Shown here in pieces: positions 1-7,737 of a DNA stretch of 64,000 bases. The notes beneath the pieces were generated by a model. It made no database searches, was not told the DNA's origin, and was given only the letters and a program-made list of their open reading frames with translations. Source of the stretch: Nitrospirota bacterium (GTDB lineage: Bacteria > Nitrospirota > Leptospirillia > Leptospirillales > Leptospirillaceae). The DNA lies in contig JAKADN010000005.1 in NCBI GenBank assembly GCA_021820445.1, positions 1 to 64,000 of the forward strand. Reading direction: 5' to 3'. The position numbers were made by a program, and so were the translations under genes. The first letter of the stretch is position 1. The number at the start of each line of letters is the position of its first letter.

Positions 1-133
1 CGGAGGGTCATTCCTCCGAGTCGGTGGCCTGACCATTCAGGCTCCCGATCCATCCCCGTGAAGAGCCGGGGAGATGGCAGGAAGGAATCCCCTCCCTTTC
101 CGCTTTCGCGGCGAGCGAAGCGAGAGGGAGGGG
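1..133. other. Cluster of four strong hairpins at the window edge
   Basis: No gene is recognised here, but the sequence can fold into four successive hairpins. Bases 1-6 pair with 13-18. Bases 27-32 pair with 37-42, extended by 21-24 with 45-48. Bases 53-58 pair with 67-72. Bases 89-96 (CCCCTCCC) pair perfectly with 126-133 (GGGAGGGG), around an inner stem of 101-109 with 115-122. This could be the 3' part of a structured RNA, a REP-like palindromic repeat, or terminators of a gene left of the window. No T-tract follows the stems, so simple intrinsic termination is not the obvious reading. Confidence 0.4.
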
Positions 134-725
134 AGGATGTCAACTCTTCCAATAATTTATCGAGATGTTTCATTCCTTATTCCCGGATTTTGTCCGGATC
201 TCCGTCTATGCTTCAGAGGAATAGTTTTGAGAAATTTTCAAATTTCTTCCGGATCCCCGAAATACTGTCCAGATTTGCTGACGACAATGATCATGGAATG
301 AGTCAATCAAGTTATTTTGGTTGAATGTTTCTGTGAATTAATTCCAATACGGGATGCTTTTTTTTATTGTCCCCAAATCCAGACATGGACGTGATTCATG
401 AGACTGTTCTATTTTTAAAATCCTTCATTTTAAAATGCTTACGTTTGTTTTATGGAAATGATTCTCTTTGTCAGAAGATCGTTTCAGGATTTTGTTTTTA
501 TGAGAGATGTAACCCTATTCCGGGTCTCGATATTTTAATTGGCATGATTATTGTTAGCTAAATAGTGATACATGATCTATCGGAGGGTGGAGCGTCTCGA
601 AAGACGATGTTTATCTTCTCTCATTTTTTCAAAAATCATCCCTCCCTAAATCCCTCAGTGATTCCGATAGCCGATTTCAGGATTCGTAGGTTCCGAGGAC
701 CCAATCTCCAGGGAAGGAGCGGGCC
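134..725. other. AT-rich stretch without a recognisable gene
   Basis: About 590 bases, clearly more AT-rich than the coding DNA that follows, especially 160-620. The open frames here are short, have unusual codons, show no family resemblance and mostly lack a ribosome binding site. It probably holds the promoter of the following gene, but I cannot pick a convincing -35/-10 pair. Confidence 0.4.
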
Positions 726-1487
726 ATGACGATACGCCTTTACGGGAACGAGGCCTTGAAGGAGGCCTATTGTGCGGACCGGAATGTGGATCTCCTCATC
801 AACGCCAAATTTGCGGTCGACGATCGAGGAGAATCCAGACCCCTGGATCCCTTCCAGGCCATCGAACTGGTGAAAGGCCGAAGGATCGATCCTGCCGCCC
901 TTTACTGCGAGGTTCCGTCCGTCTGGGAACATCTGATCTCGGGAGGGTTCGGTGGGGGGACCTTCGAGATTCTTTCCGCTCCCCATACCGTTCTTCTGCT
1001 GACAAGGGATCATGGATATCCCCTCTCGGAGGGGGTTCGGGGCCTCGCGGCAAAGTCATCCCTCTTTGAGAAGGCCGGTGGGTGGGCCAAAGGCGCCCCG
1101 TTGGCCGAACCCGACCGCGACTGGCACTCCTTTGTCAGTCGACTCGAACCCCTTCTTCCTCTCCGAAAAAACGCCTGGCGTCAAAACGAGGATCTCGGAG
1201 CGCATGCCCGGGAGATTGCGGCCCTTCTGATCGACCGCTTTGCTCTCGACCCCTCGCTCATCCGGGAAAATCTCCTGGCCAAGGGGGTCGTCACGTACGT
1301 TCCCGGTCTTCCGACTTATGGCGGAGCGCTTCTCGATGCCGTTCTGGATCAGCTCCGGAGTCGGCATGTTTCTTCCGAAGGTGGCCTGAACCCGGACCCG
1401 ATCCATTTTGTCGTGGAGTCCAGCTCCTGGATGGGAGCCTCGAGGGGGGAAAAAGTATCCCCGAAGGCAGCGGAACTCCAGGGGTGA
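726..1487 (+). CDS. Unknown protein, paralogue 1 of a local three-member family
   Basis: A 253-residue protein I do not recognise. It is clearly homologous to the products at 3170 and 4444. Shared features in order: an N-terminal ALxxAYxAxRN-type motif (residues 10-20), DPFQA (41-45), CEVxSVW (61-67), a hydrophobic VLLLTR strand (89-94), EGVRG (102-106), a PLxxPDxDxxxF segment (125-136), LEPxxPL (140-146), AREI (161-164), a FGLDP-like segment (172-176) and YGGxLLDxVL (198-207). There is no signal peptide, no membrane segment and no obvious cofactor motif, so it is probably a soluble cytoplasmic protein. An AAGGAG site precedes the ATG. The last ~40 residues are unique to this copy and look poorly conserved. 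Neighbours suggest a stress or redox setting, but function is unknown. Confidence 0.8.
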   Translation: MTIRLYGNEALKEAYCADRNVDLLINAKFAVDDRGESRPLDPFQAIELVKGRRIDPAALYCEVPSVWEHLISGGFGGGTFEILSAPHTVLLLTRDHGYPLSEGVRGLAAKSSLFEKAGGWAKGAPLAEPDRDWHSFVSRLEPLLPLRKNAWRQNEDLGAHAREIAALLIDRFALDPSLIRENLLAKGVVTYVPGLPTYGGALLDAVLDQLRSRHVSSEGGLNPDPIHFVVESSSWMGASRGEKVSPKAAELQG

Positions 1488-1950
1488 CCCTGGCCTCGTC
1501 AAGATTCTCAAGGTCTTTTCTGAAAAACATCGATCAAAAATGATTACCCTCGGCCCCGGGAGTCCTCTTCCGCGCGGGGTTTTGACGATCCGGCGGTTTG
1601 GCCATTCCGGATGGCGGATGGAGGTTATCCGGATTGATGTCGGGAAGGCTCGGACAGCCATCGTCCTTTTGGGGAGGATCTGGTCGACTTGTTCCATTCA
1701 TTTATGAAAGGGCTGTCACCCGGGAAAGATCCTTGACCTTGAAGAGGAAGGGGGTAGAGGGCGGGGGATTCGCTGAAGGAGGCAAACGCTGTCATCGACT
1801 TGATTCCGAGCCGAGGACCCCCAGGGGGTGCAGGTACCCCCGCGGATTGGATTGACGGAGTCCCGGCGGCGGAAACGAGGGGGAGGCTCCGGGAAAATGG
1901 CGGATCGAGGAGTACCGAACAAAAAGGTGTGAATCAGGGAGGAGAGGCTT
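1488..1950 (+). other. Intergenic region, no supported gene
   Basis: About 460 bases between paralogue 1 and the CDGSH gene. A 55-residue frame from an ATG at 1540 ends at 1707, but it has no ribosome binding site and no recognisable similarity, so I do not call it. No terminator or promoter is convincing. Confidence 0.35.
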
Positions 1951-2145
1951 ATGGAAAAGATCCGGATGGACTGCATGAAGAATGGTCCCTACAAGGTGGT
2001 CGGCGATCTGCTCATCGTGGATGCGAACGGGAAGAGCGTCAGCGCCCAAGGGGCGACCACCTATCATCTCTGCCGTTGCGGAGGATCCGGAAAAAAACCC
2101 TTTTGTGACGGAACCCACGCGAAAATAAAATTTGTTTCGGAGTGA
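1951..2145 (+). CDS. CDGSH-type iron-sulfur protein
   Basis: A 64-residue protein with one CDGSH (mitoNEET-type) domain. The signature C-x-C-x2-S-x3-P-x-C-D-G-x-H is complete near the C-terminus (CRCGGSGKKPFCDGTH). Its three Cys and one His are known to bind a redox-active, acid-labile [2Fe-2S] cluster in this family. The length is normal for a bacterial single-domain member. There is no membrane anchor, so it is a soluble electron-transfer or redox-sensing protein. The start has a strong GGAGGAGAGG site. It lies between two members of the local unknown family and just before a secreted metal-binding-like protein, which fits redox or metal stress. The physiological partner is not evident. Confidence 0.9.
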   Translation: MEKIRMDCMKNGPYKVVGDLLIVDANGKSVSAQGATTYHLCRCGGSGKKPFCDGTHAKIKFVSE

Positions 2146-2306
2146 CGGCTGATCCGATGCCAGCCCCTCGAACAGGGGCATTCATCATCCGGAATCGGAA
2201 AGCGTCGGGCTCACACCTCGAAAAGGGCAGACGGAATTGGCGAATCGGTGCGAAGGGAGGGACTCCGGTGTTCCGGATTTCCGGTCGCATGGACAAGGAG
2301 GAAGGG

Positions 2307-2639
2307 ATGGGCGGGCGAATCGTTACGGTCGCAATGGCAATCACGCTTTCCCTGGGCACTCTTCTTCCGCTTTTGGCGCTTCCGGCTCTTCCGGGCGCGC
2401 TGGCGGGAGAGGGGACAGTCGCCCTGAAGCTGGGAGGGCAATATTGCAATTTCTACCTGGGCGATGTCAAGAAGGCCTTGATGAAAGTTCCGGGGGTGAA
2501 AGGGGTTTCCTTCGATAAATCGGGGAGCACGGTTGTGGTCACGGAAGATCCCGGAAAGGTGAGCGCAGGGAAGCTGATCCGGACAATTCGGGGCGTCCAT
2601 GGAGAGGCTTGGAGCTGCGATGCGAAAAAGGCGGACTAG
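2307..2639 (+). CDS. Secreted HMA-like (MerP-like) protein with reduced metal motif
   Basis: A 110-residue product. Residues 1-30 form a clear signal peptide (hydrophobic stretch ending near ALAG). The rest resembles a heavy-metal-associated ferredoxin-like fold: a VALKLGG strand, a helix (DVKKALMKVPGVKGVSFD), a VVVTEDPGKVS strand and a final helix. Classical HMA domains bind Cu or Hg through CxxC. Here only one Cys sits in that loop (GGQYCNFY), with a second Cys near the C-terminus (SCDAKK), so metal binding of the normal type is doubtful. The frame is open back to 2142, overlapping the CDGSH stop, but the AAGGAGGA site points to the ATG at 2307. It is likely periplasmic. A role in metal or redox sensing is inference. 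Confidence 0.75.
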   Translation: MGGRIVTVAMAITLSLGTLLPLLALPALPGALAGEGTVALKLGGQYCNFYLGDVKKALMKVPGVKGVSFDKSGSTVVVTEDPGKVSAGKLIRTIRGVHGEAWSCDAKKAD

Positions 2640-2822
2640 TACAGAGGATTGGGGGGCTTCTTTTCGTCTCGTCGCCCCTCGATGGGAGGGAGAAGCCAGG
2701 GGGCGAAGGAATCACTCCCCGACATCCTCAATGCGGGTGAAGCTCCTGAGGAGGAGCGTTGCCAGGGTATCCGGCAGTCTTTATTTGCCGGAGCGATCCT
2801 TACAGCCGATCGGAGGTCCGAC

Positions 2823-3008
2823 ATGAACAGGATGGCCCGAAGAAACCCCATTGTTCTCATCGAGAAGGATGGACTGGTCCGGAATCTCTTCCCCATGGAC
2901 GGGACCCTGCAAAAGGCTCTCGGGAAGGGCTCCGGAGTCCGGAAAACGCCAACGTTGTCCGGCCGATTTCTGGCCGCTCTCCGCAGAAGCCTGATGTTCT
3001 GGAACTGA
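2823..3008 (+). CDS. Possible small basic protein of unknown function
   Basis: A 61-residue frame preceded by GGAGG six bases before the ATG. The product is basic, without recognisable domain or signal peptide, and has a short region reading NPIVLIEKDGLVRNLFPMDG. It lies between the HMA-like gene and the second member of the unknown family. Support is only the ribosome binding site and the position. It could be spurious. The rest of 2640-3169 shows nothing else. Confidence 0.35.
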   Translation: MNRMARRNPIVLIEKDGLVRNLFPMDGTLQKALGKGSGVRKTPTLSGRFLAALRRSLMFWN

Positions 3009-3169
3009 AAGAGACAACTCCATACTTTCATAGTGGAGGAAACAACGACAGCAGGGATTGAGGCGATACCAAGGGCCTGAAGAACCGGCACTCGGGGAAT
3101 GGAGGAGGGCCAAGGGGGTCAAGGGCGTCTCCACCGAGGCGCATTGTCACCTGAAGGAGGAAAGAGACG

Positions 3170-3904
3170 ATGATCAGGCTCAAAGGGCGAGAGGCCCTTC
3201 TTTATGCGTATTATGCCATTCTCTCCCGGGAAACCGGGCCGGATCCTTTCCCCCGATTCCTGGCAGAGGGAGACGAGGGGCGCTTCCTGGAGCCGGAAGA
3301 GATTCTGGCGGGAATCGGCCATGGCCGAATCAAAAGAGAGTCCCTGTTTTGCGACATTCCCTCGGTCTGGGATCTCCTTCTTGAGGCCGAAGCGGAAGGC
3401 TCTCTTGTCATGCACCCCTCCCGGAATACGGTTCTCGTCTTCACTGCGTCCCACGGGGCCGACCTGGGAGACGGCGTCCGGGGCTTCGCCATCCATGCCG
3501 AGGTCTTTGAGCACGCCTCCCTGCAGGCGATGCAGACACCGGTCGAGAATCGCGACTACGACTATGGCAGATTCCTGATTTCGCTCTATCCCCGGATGCC
3601 TCTTCTGCGGGGCCGCTGGGAGAAGGATCTGGACCTCCTCCGCTATTCGATCGAGATTGCGCTCGAACTGATGACCCTCTTTGGACTTGATGCCCCCCTG
3701 GTCTGGAAGGAGTTCTCGGGCGAATCCCCCGAAAAAGGGTTCACGGAGGAGCATGTTGTTCATGGGGGGGTGCTTCTGGACCATGTTTTGGACAGGATCA
3801 GGGAAAAGCCTGTCTCTCTGTCCGATTTGGGGGCGGCTTCCGGAAGGGGGACCTCTCTTCCGGGGCTCTTTTCCAGACCAGCGCTTGCAAAGGAGACGCG
3901 ATGA
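3170..3904 (+). CDS. Unknown protein, paralogue 2 of a local three-member family
   Basis: A 244-residue product homologous to those at 726 and 4444 but the most divergent. It keeps the N-terminal ALLYAYYA motif, the LFCDIPSVWDLL segment, a TVLVFTASHG strand, DGVRGFA, an YDYGRFLISLYPRMPL stretch, an amphipathic helix ending in LFGLDAP, and GGVLLDHVLDRIR near the C-terminus. There is no signal peptide or membrane segment. A strong AAGGAGG site precedes the ATG. Its stop overlaps the start of the CBS-domain gene (ATGA), so the two are translationally coupled, which suggests a functional link with a nucleotide-sensing CBS protein. Function unknown. Confidence 0.8.
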   Translation: MIRLKGREALLYAYYAILSRETGPDPFPRFLAEGDEGRFLEPEEILAGIGHGRIKRESLFCDIPSVWDLLLEAEAEGSLVMHPSRNTVLVFTASHGADLGDGVRGFAIHAEVFEHASLQAMQTPVENRDYDYGRFLISLYPRMPLLRGRWEKDLDLLRYSIEIALELMTLFGLDAPLVWKEFSGESPEKGFTEEHVVHGGVLLDHVLDRIREKPVSLSDLGAASGRGTSLPGLFSRPALAKETR

Positions 3905-4371
3905 ATGTGTCTGAGATCATGACGAAGAAGGTGGCCTCCTGCAGGCCGGAGGCAACCCTGGCCACGGTGGCGGGCCTGATGTGGTCGGAAAACATCGGAA
4001 GTGTGGTGGCCGTTGACGCGCAAGGGGTTCCCGTGGGAATTGTGACCGACCGGGACATCGCCATGGCGTCCTTTCTGAACCACAGATCCCTGTGGGATCT
4101 GACGGTCCAGAATATCATTTCCGGCCATACTCTTCGGACCTGCCGCCCCGAGGATTCTGCGGAATCGGCGGTCGAGGCCATGCGGGCTTATGAGATCCGC
4201 CGTCTTCCCGTCGTCGACGGAAAGGGCCGCCTTTTGGGGATTCTCTCCCTGGGTGACCTGGTTTCGGCCGCCGAACCCGGAATGGGACGAAAAAAACCGG
4301 ATCTTCCGCTCCACGCCCTGGAACCCGCATTGAGGGCGGTTTTTGCACATCATGCGCTGACGACGGCCTGA
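3901..4371 (+). CDS. CBS-pair domain protein
   Basis: A 156-residue protein made of a tandem CBS pair: the first repeat spans about residues 1-60 (MNVSEIMTKKVASCRPEATLA onward, with GIVTDRDIA), the second about 70-125 (HTLRTCRPEDSAESAVEAM, then RRLPVVDGKGRLLGILSLGDL). Such stand-alone pairs bind adenine nucleotides or S-adenosylmethionine and regulate partners. The length is standard. It is soluble and cytoplasmic. The gene overlaps paralogue 2 by four bases and is followed 72 bases later by paralogue 3, which makes the unknown family its best candidate partner (inference). The C-terminal ~25 residues have no clear homology. Confidence 0.9.
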   Translation: MNVSEIMTKKVASCRPEATLATVAGLMWSENIGSVVAVDAQGVPVGIVTDRDIAMASFLNHRSLWDLTVQNIISGHTLRTCRPEDSAESAVEAMRAYEIRRLPVVDGKGRLLGILSLGDLVSAAEPGMGRKKPDLPLHALEPALRAVFAHHALTTA

Positions 4372-4443
4372 TCCACGAAAGTTAGAAGGAGCCTTTTTCC
4401 CAAGGCCCTCGTCGATTTTTATTTATCAGGGAAGGAGAGCGTC

Positions 4444-5154
4444 ATGACGATTCATCTGACCGGATACGAAGCCCTCACCGAGGCCTATTACGCGAACCGG
4501 AATGTGGAGGTCCTGCTTCACGCCCGGTTCACCATCGATGTCGACGGAAGAAAAATACCGGTGGATCCCTTCCAGGCACTCGAAAAGGTTGACCGTTGGG
4601 AGCTTTCCCCGGAAAAACTCTCCTGCGAGGTTTGCTCTGTCTGGGATTTTCTGATGTGTGGCGGGGAAGGGGGGGACTTGTTCCATGTCCACATCGCTCC
4701 GAGAACGGCCCTAGTCCTGACCCGGGAGTACGGGGACAGGCTTGCGGAAGGAATCCGGGCCGTTGCGGTCGCGGGAGCGGTCTTCGAAAGGGCCGTTTCC
4801 TGGGCCGTGAAGGTCCCCCTGACCGATCCTGGCCACGATCTGTACGCCTTTCTGGGGAGACTCGAGCCACGGATGCCGCTCGGAATCCGGGAATGGGCGC
4901 AGAACGGCGATCTCCGGCGCTGTGCCCGGGAGATCGGAATGAGTCTGGTCGATCTTTTCGGGCTGGACCCGGAGTCGGTCGGCGCGACCCTTCGTGCCAG
5001 GCATGTCCTTGACTACGAGTGCGAGGACCGCTCCTATGGAGGAGATCTTCTGGACATCGTCCTGGAGATTCTCCGGAAAGGCGGGTCGCTGTCGGAGCGG
5101 ACGGGAAGAGGGGGAGGCGACACATCGCATTCCCCTTTTGCCTGGGCTCTCTGA
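4444..5154 (+). CDS. Unknown protein, paralogue 3 of a local three-member family
   Basis: A 236-residue product closest to the protein at 726. It shares the ALTEAYYANRNVEVLLHARF start, VDPFQALEKV, the SCEVCSVWDFL segment, TALVLTREYG, EGIRAVAV, a WAVKVPLTDPGHDLYAFL stretch, RLEPRMPLG, CAREIGMSLVDLFGLDPESV and YGGDLLDIVLEILR. No cofactor motif, signal peptide or membrane segment is seen. A GGGAAGGAG site precedes the ATG. It follows the CBS gene by 72 bases and precedes hsp20 by 157. Three copies in 4.4 kb with intervening unrelated genes indicate local duplication and maintenance. Function unknown. Confidence 0.8.
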   Translation: MTIHLTGYEALTEAYYANRNVEVLLHARFTIDVDGRKIPVDPFQALEKVDRWELSPEKLSCEVCSVWDFLMCGGEGGDLFHVHIAPRTALVLTREYGDRLAEGIRAVAVAGAVFERAVSWAVKVPLTDPGHDLYAFLGRLEPRMPLGIREWAQNGDLRRCAREIGMSLVDLFGLDPESVGATLRARHVLDYECEDRSYGGDLLDIVLEILRKGGSLSERTGRGGGDTSHSPFAWAL

Positions 5155-5311
5155 GGCGGTGGAAGGGAGGGGCCTCTTCCGGAGGAGATGGAGAGGATGG
5201 GTTCCCCTTCGGAGAGCAGGAAAGGTGGAAAGGGAGCCCGCCGGAATGGTGGCGGATGCCGCCACTCCCGAGGAGTTTGCCAAAGAACATCAATCTGAAA
5301 GGAGGTTCCTC

Positions 5312-5776
5312 ATGAGCAGTCTGTTGAAGTGGGATCCGGTCCGTGAGTTCGAGGAGTTCGGGCGTCGGCTGGCCCCATGGCTCGGACGGCAGGGCCGGGA
5401 GATCCTGAAGCCGGAGGGGGAGGGGACGATGGCGGTTTTCGACTGGTCCCCTTCGGTGGACGTCACCGAAGGGGAAAAGGAGTATGTCGTCACGGCCGAG
5501 CTTCCGGAGGTGAAGAAAGAGGATGCGAAGGTGACCGTGGAGAACGGAATCCTGACGATTTCGGGAGAGCGCAGGAAGGAGCAGGAAGAAAAGAAGGAAG
5601 GGACTCGCTACCATCGGGTCGAGCGTTGCTACGGGGCCTTCCTCCGGAGTTTCGTCCTTCCGGAAGATGCCGACCCTTCCCGTGTGACGGCCACCATGAA
5701 GGACGGAGTCCTCAAGGTCCGCATCGAAAAAAGACCCGGCACTCCTCCCACGGCCGTCCCGATCGGAGCGTCCTAG
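5312..5776 (+). CDS. Small heat-shock protein, Hsp20 family
   Basis: A 154-residue alpha-crystallin-type chaperone that holds unfolding proteins in a refoldable state. The alpha-crystallin domain spans about residues 45-140, from the WSPSVDVTEGEKEYVVTAEL strand to the GVLKVRIEK strand, with the ENGILTISGERR segment and the LP.DAD..RVTA..KDGVL motif typical of the family. The N-terminal MSSLLKWDPVREFEEFG opening is also typical. The frame is open far upstream, but the GGAGG site seven bases before 5312 fixes the start. The gene closes the stress island. Confidence 0.93.
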   Translation: MSSLLKWDPVREFEEFGRRLAPWLGRQGREILKPEGEGTMAVFDWSPSVDVTEGEKEYVVTAELPEVKKEDAKVTVENGILTISGERRKEQEEKKEGTRYHRVERCYGAFLRSFVLPEDADPSRVTATMKDGVLKVRIEKRPGTPPTAVPIGAS

Positions 5777-5889
5777 AGAGGGAAGGCAATCCGTTGGGAC
5801 TTTATGTGTCCTCGAAAGCCTCCCTGAACATTCGCGGTCATTCAGGATCCGGAGCTTGTTCCGGAGGAGGACGTGGAAATCCTCGGATT

Positions 5890-6028
5890 GTCGTATAAAG
5901 GGAGCCGTTCGTCCGTCGGAACAAGGAGTACATGTCCCTATCCCCTATCCCGCCTTTCCTTATGTGGAAAAGGGGGGGGCGGGGCTAGAGGTTTTCCAAA
6001 AAGAAAGGCCCCTACAAAGGGGCCTTTT
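5890..6028 (+). ncRNA. Possible small structured RNA ending at a terminator
   Basis: The gap between hsp20 and tRNA-Pro contains a long potential stem (CCCGCC...TTTCC near 5949-5959 against GGAAA...GGCGGG near 5966-5982) followed by an intrinsic terminator at 6004-6028. A TATAAA at 5894-5899 could be a -10 element, but no good -35 is visible. A tiny frame (ATG at 5932, 18 codons) follows AAGGAG, so it could instead be a leader peptide. The remaining gap to the tRNA (6030-6205) shows nothing. Confidence 0.25.
6004..6028 (+). terminator. Intrinsic terminator
   Basis: A nine-base perfect stem (AAAGGCCCC at 6004-6012 with GGGGCCTTT at 6019-6027) and a six-base loop, with a short T-run at the end of the 3' arm. 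It ends transcription from hsp20 or from a small RNA in this gap. The A-rich 5' arm means it could also work weakly on the opposite strand. Confidence 0.8.
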
Positions 6029-6205
6029 GCGTGAGCGAAGAAACCATTGCGTCCTTGGTCCCTCCTCCCACATTTTTAATGTACCAGTCTTCGCCGTCTT
6101 GTCAATGTTCGGGCGGGGGAGGGCATGGGCCCCCCTTCGGAGCCAGGCTTTCCCCTCCTTCCCGGCCTTCCGGGTTCGGACGGCTCCGGGTGGCTTCGGT
6201 CGGGA

Positions 6206-6235
6206 TTGTCACAAGGCCAGGGAATAGTGTATAGT
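6206..6235 (+). promoter_or_regulatory. Predicted sigma-70 promoter of tRNA-Pro(CGG)
   Basis: TTGTCA at 6206-6211 and TATAGT at 6230-6235, separated by 18 bases, 53 bases before the tRNA. Confidence 0.6.
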
Positions 6236-6288
6236 AGGTCCGTCTTTCATGATTCCGTGGAGGAGATCCTCGGACCAGGAGCATTGTC

Positions 6289-6364
6289 GGGGCGTGGCGC
6301 AGCCTGGTAGCGCACACCGTTCGGGACGGTGGGGTCGAAGGTTCAAATCCTTTCGCCCCGACCA
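6289..6364 (+). tRNA. tRNA-Pro (anticodon CGG)
   Basis: A complete cloverleaf: acceptor stem GGGGCG(T) with (T)CGCCCC, D arm GCGC...GCGC, anticodon stem CACCG/CGGTG with loop TTCGGGA (anticodon CGG), T arm with GGTTCAAATCC, and encoded CCA. It reads CCG codons. Outside the anticodon arm it is identical to the tRNA at 35218. Confidence 0.95.
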
Positions 6365-6448
6365 TTCGTTTGTCTTTTTTTTTCTTTCGCCAGTCCTTCC
6401 CGTACACTGGTCTCCTTGCCGATGTTTCCGCTTGCTCAGACTTTTTGA

Positions 6449-6766
6449 ATGCCGATCATGCCGATGAAGAGATGCGTCCTCCAGATCAAGGTCACCGGAC
6501 GGGTCCAGGGCGTTGGGTTCCGGGCCTATGTGAAGGCGCGTGCCGACGAGGTTGGGGTTTTTGGCTGGGTCCGCAATCTTGCCGATGGTTCGGTCCATGT
6601 GCTCGCCTTCCTTCCCGAGGAACGGCGTTCCTCCTGGATCGAAAGCGTGAGACGGGGGCCTCCCGGGTCCATGGTGGACTCCCTCGACATCCGGAATCTC
6701 TCCTCCGAGGAGGTTCCAGGATTGTCGGACCTTCGGGAGTTCCGAATCGAGAGGGACGCTGAATGA
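6449..6766 (+). CDS. acyP: Acylphosphatase
   Basis: Hydrolyses acyl phosphates such as acetyl phosphate and 1,3-bisphosphoglycerate; small and cytosolic. The family signature [13 protein letters not shown] carries the catalytic Arg, and [11 protein letters not shown] carries the catalytic Asn. The product is 105 residues (or 100 if translation begins at the third ATG, 6464). Neither start has a good ribosome binding site, so the start is uncertain. The stop overlaps the start of the sigma-factor gene (ATGA), so the two are translationally coupled. Confidence 0.9.
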   Translation: MPIMPMKRCVLQIKVTGRVQGVGFRAYVKARADEVGVFGWVRNLADGSVHVLAFLPEERRSSWIESVRRGPPGSMVDSLDIRNLSSEEVPGLSDLREFRIERDAE

Positions 6767-7722
6767 CCGACGATACGCTGGAAGACGCGGAAGAGCCGGG
6801 AGAAGAGGAATCTGTACAGCCCGAGGTTCCAGAAGCGGAGCCGTCTTCCCTCGATGCGGGGTCGCTGGGGCTTTACCTGAAAAAACTCCGGGACTATCCC
6901 CTTCTCTCTGCTGAGGAGGAGGTGGCCCTGGCCCGGGAGATCGGGAAGGGAAATGCCGCGGCCCGGGAGAGGATGATCCTTTCGAATCTCCGTCTGGTCG
7001 TGCTGATCGCCAAGCGGTATGTGGGTCGGGGGCTCGCCTTCTCCGACCTGATCGAGGAAGGGAACATCGGCCTCATGAAGGCGGTCGACCGATTCGATCC
7101 GGAGAAGGGCTTCCGGTTCAGCACATACGCGTCCTGGTGGATCCGCCAGGCGATTGAACGGGCCGCCATCAACCAGGGCCATCTGATCCGACTGCCCGTC
7201 CATATGATGGAAAAGGTCAACCAGTACCTCTCCCAGGTCGAGCAGATGGTCTCCGAAGGCCGGGATCCGGATCCGGAGGCGGCGGCCCGGAAGGCGCGTC
7301 TCTCGGTCTCCGAATTCGAGAGCCTTCACCAGGTTCTACGGGCGGCCGTCTCCCTCGATGCGCCGATCGGGGAACGGGACGAAAACAGCCTCAAGGACAT
7401 TCTCGAGGACAGGGGGGCCGACTCTCCCCTCGACGTCGTGGAAAAAAAGGAAAGCGTTCAGGGAATTTCCGCGGCCTTTGCAGTCCTCAGGCCGAAGGAG
7501 CGCCAGGTCATCTCCCTCCGCTTCGGCCTTGAAGGGGGCGAAACCCTGACTCTCGAGGAGATTGGAAAGATTCTCGGTGTCACCCGGGAGAGGGTTCGCC
7601 AGATCGAGGCGGTGGCTCTCTCCAAGATGCGCGCCTATCTCGACGATGCACGACCCTTTGCGACTCACCCCGTTCCGGAGGCGCCGGGAGGGAAAGAGCG
7701 GGCGGCCCGTCCGTCTATTTGA
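6763..7722 (+). CDS. rpoS: RNA polymerase sigma factor, RpoS-like (group 2)
   Basis: A 319-residue sigma-70 family protein. Region 1.2 begins at [16 protein letters not shown] (about residue 30). Region 2 holds [30 protein letters not shown] and [16 protein letters not shown] (core and -10 binding). Region 3 follows LIRLPVHM, and region 4 ends with the helix-turn-helix [21 protein letters not shown]. It lacks the long region 1.1 and non-conserved region of housekeeping RpoD. Length and the LIRLPVH motif fit a stationary-phase/stress sigma of the RpoS type. The exact regulon cannot be told. The acidic N-terminal ~28 residues are not conserved. It shares an operon with acyP. Confidence 0.9.
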   Translation: MTDDTLEDAEEPGEEESVQPEVPEAEPSSLDAGSLGLYLKKLRDYPLLSAEEEVALAREIGKGNAAARERMILSNLRLVVLIAKRYVGRGLAFSDLIEEGNIGLMKAVDRFDPEKGFRFSTYASWWIRQAIERAAINQGHLIRLPVHMMEKVNQYLSQVEQMVSEGRDPDPEAAARKARLSVSEFESLHQVLRAAVSLDAPIGERDENSLKDILEDRGADSPLDVVEKKESVQGISAAFAVLRPKERQVISLRFGLEGGETLTLEEIGKILGVTRERVRQIEAVALSKMRAYLDDARPFATHPVPEAPGGKERAARPSI

Positions 7723-7737
7723 GACCCCAGGAGATAC

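Noticed and set aside
58-324. 88-codon open frame in the AT-rich left region
   Set aside because: It runs through the hairpin cluster, has no ribosome binding site, and its product has no recognisable similarity or normal codon use.
1540-1707. 55-codon frame between paralogue 1 and the CDGSH gene
   Set aside because: No ribosome binding site and no similarity; too weak to call.
3901-4371. IMP dehydrogenase fragment
   Set aside because: Only the CBS pair is present, as a complete stand-alone protein with its own start; no catalytic domain remnants flank it.
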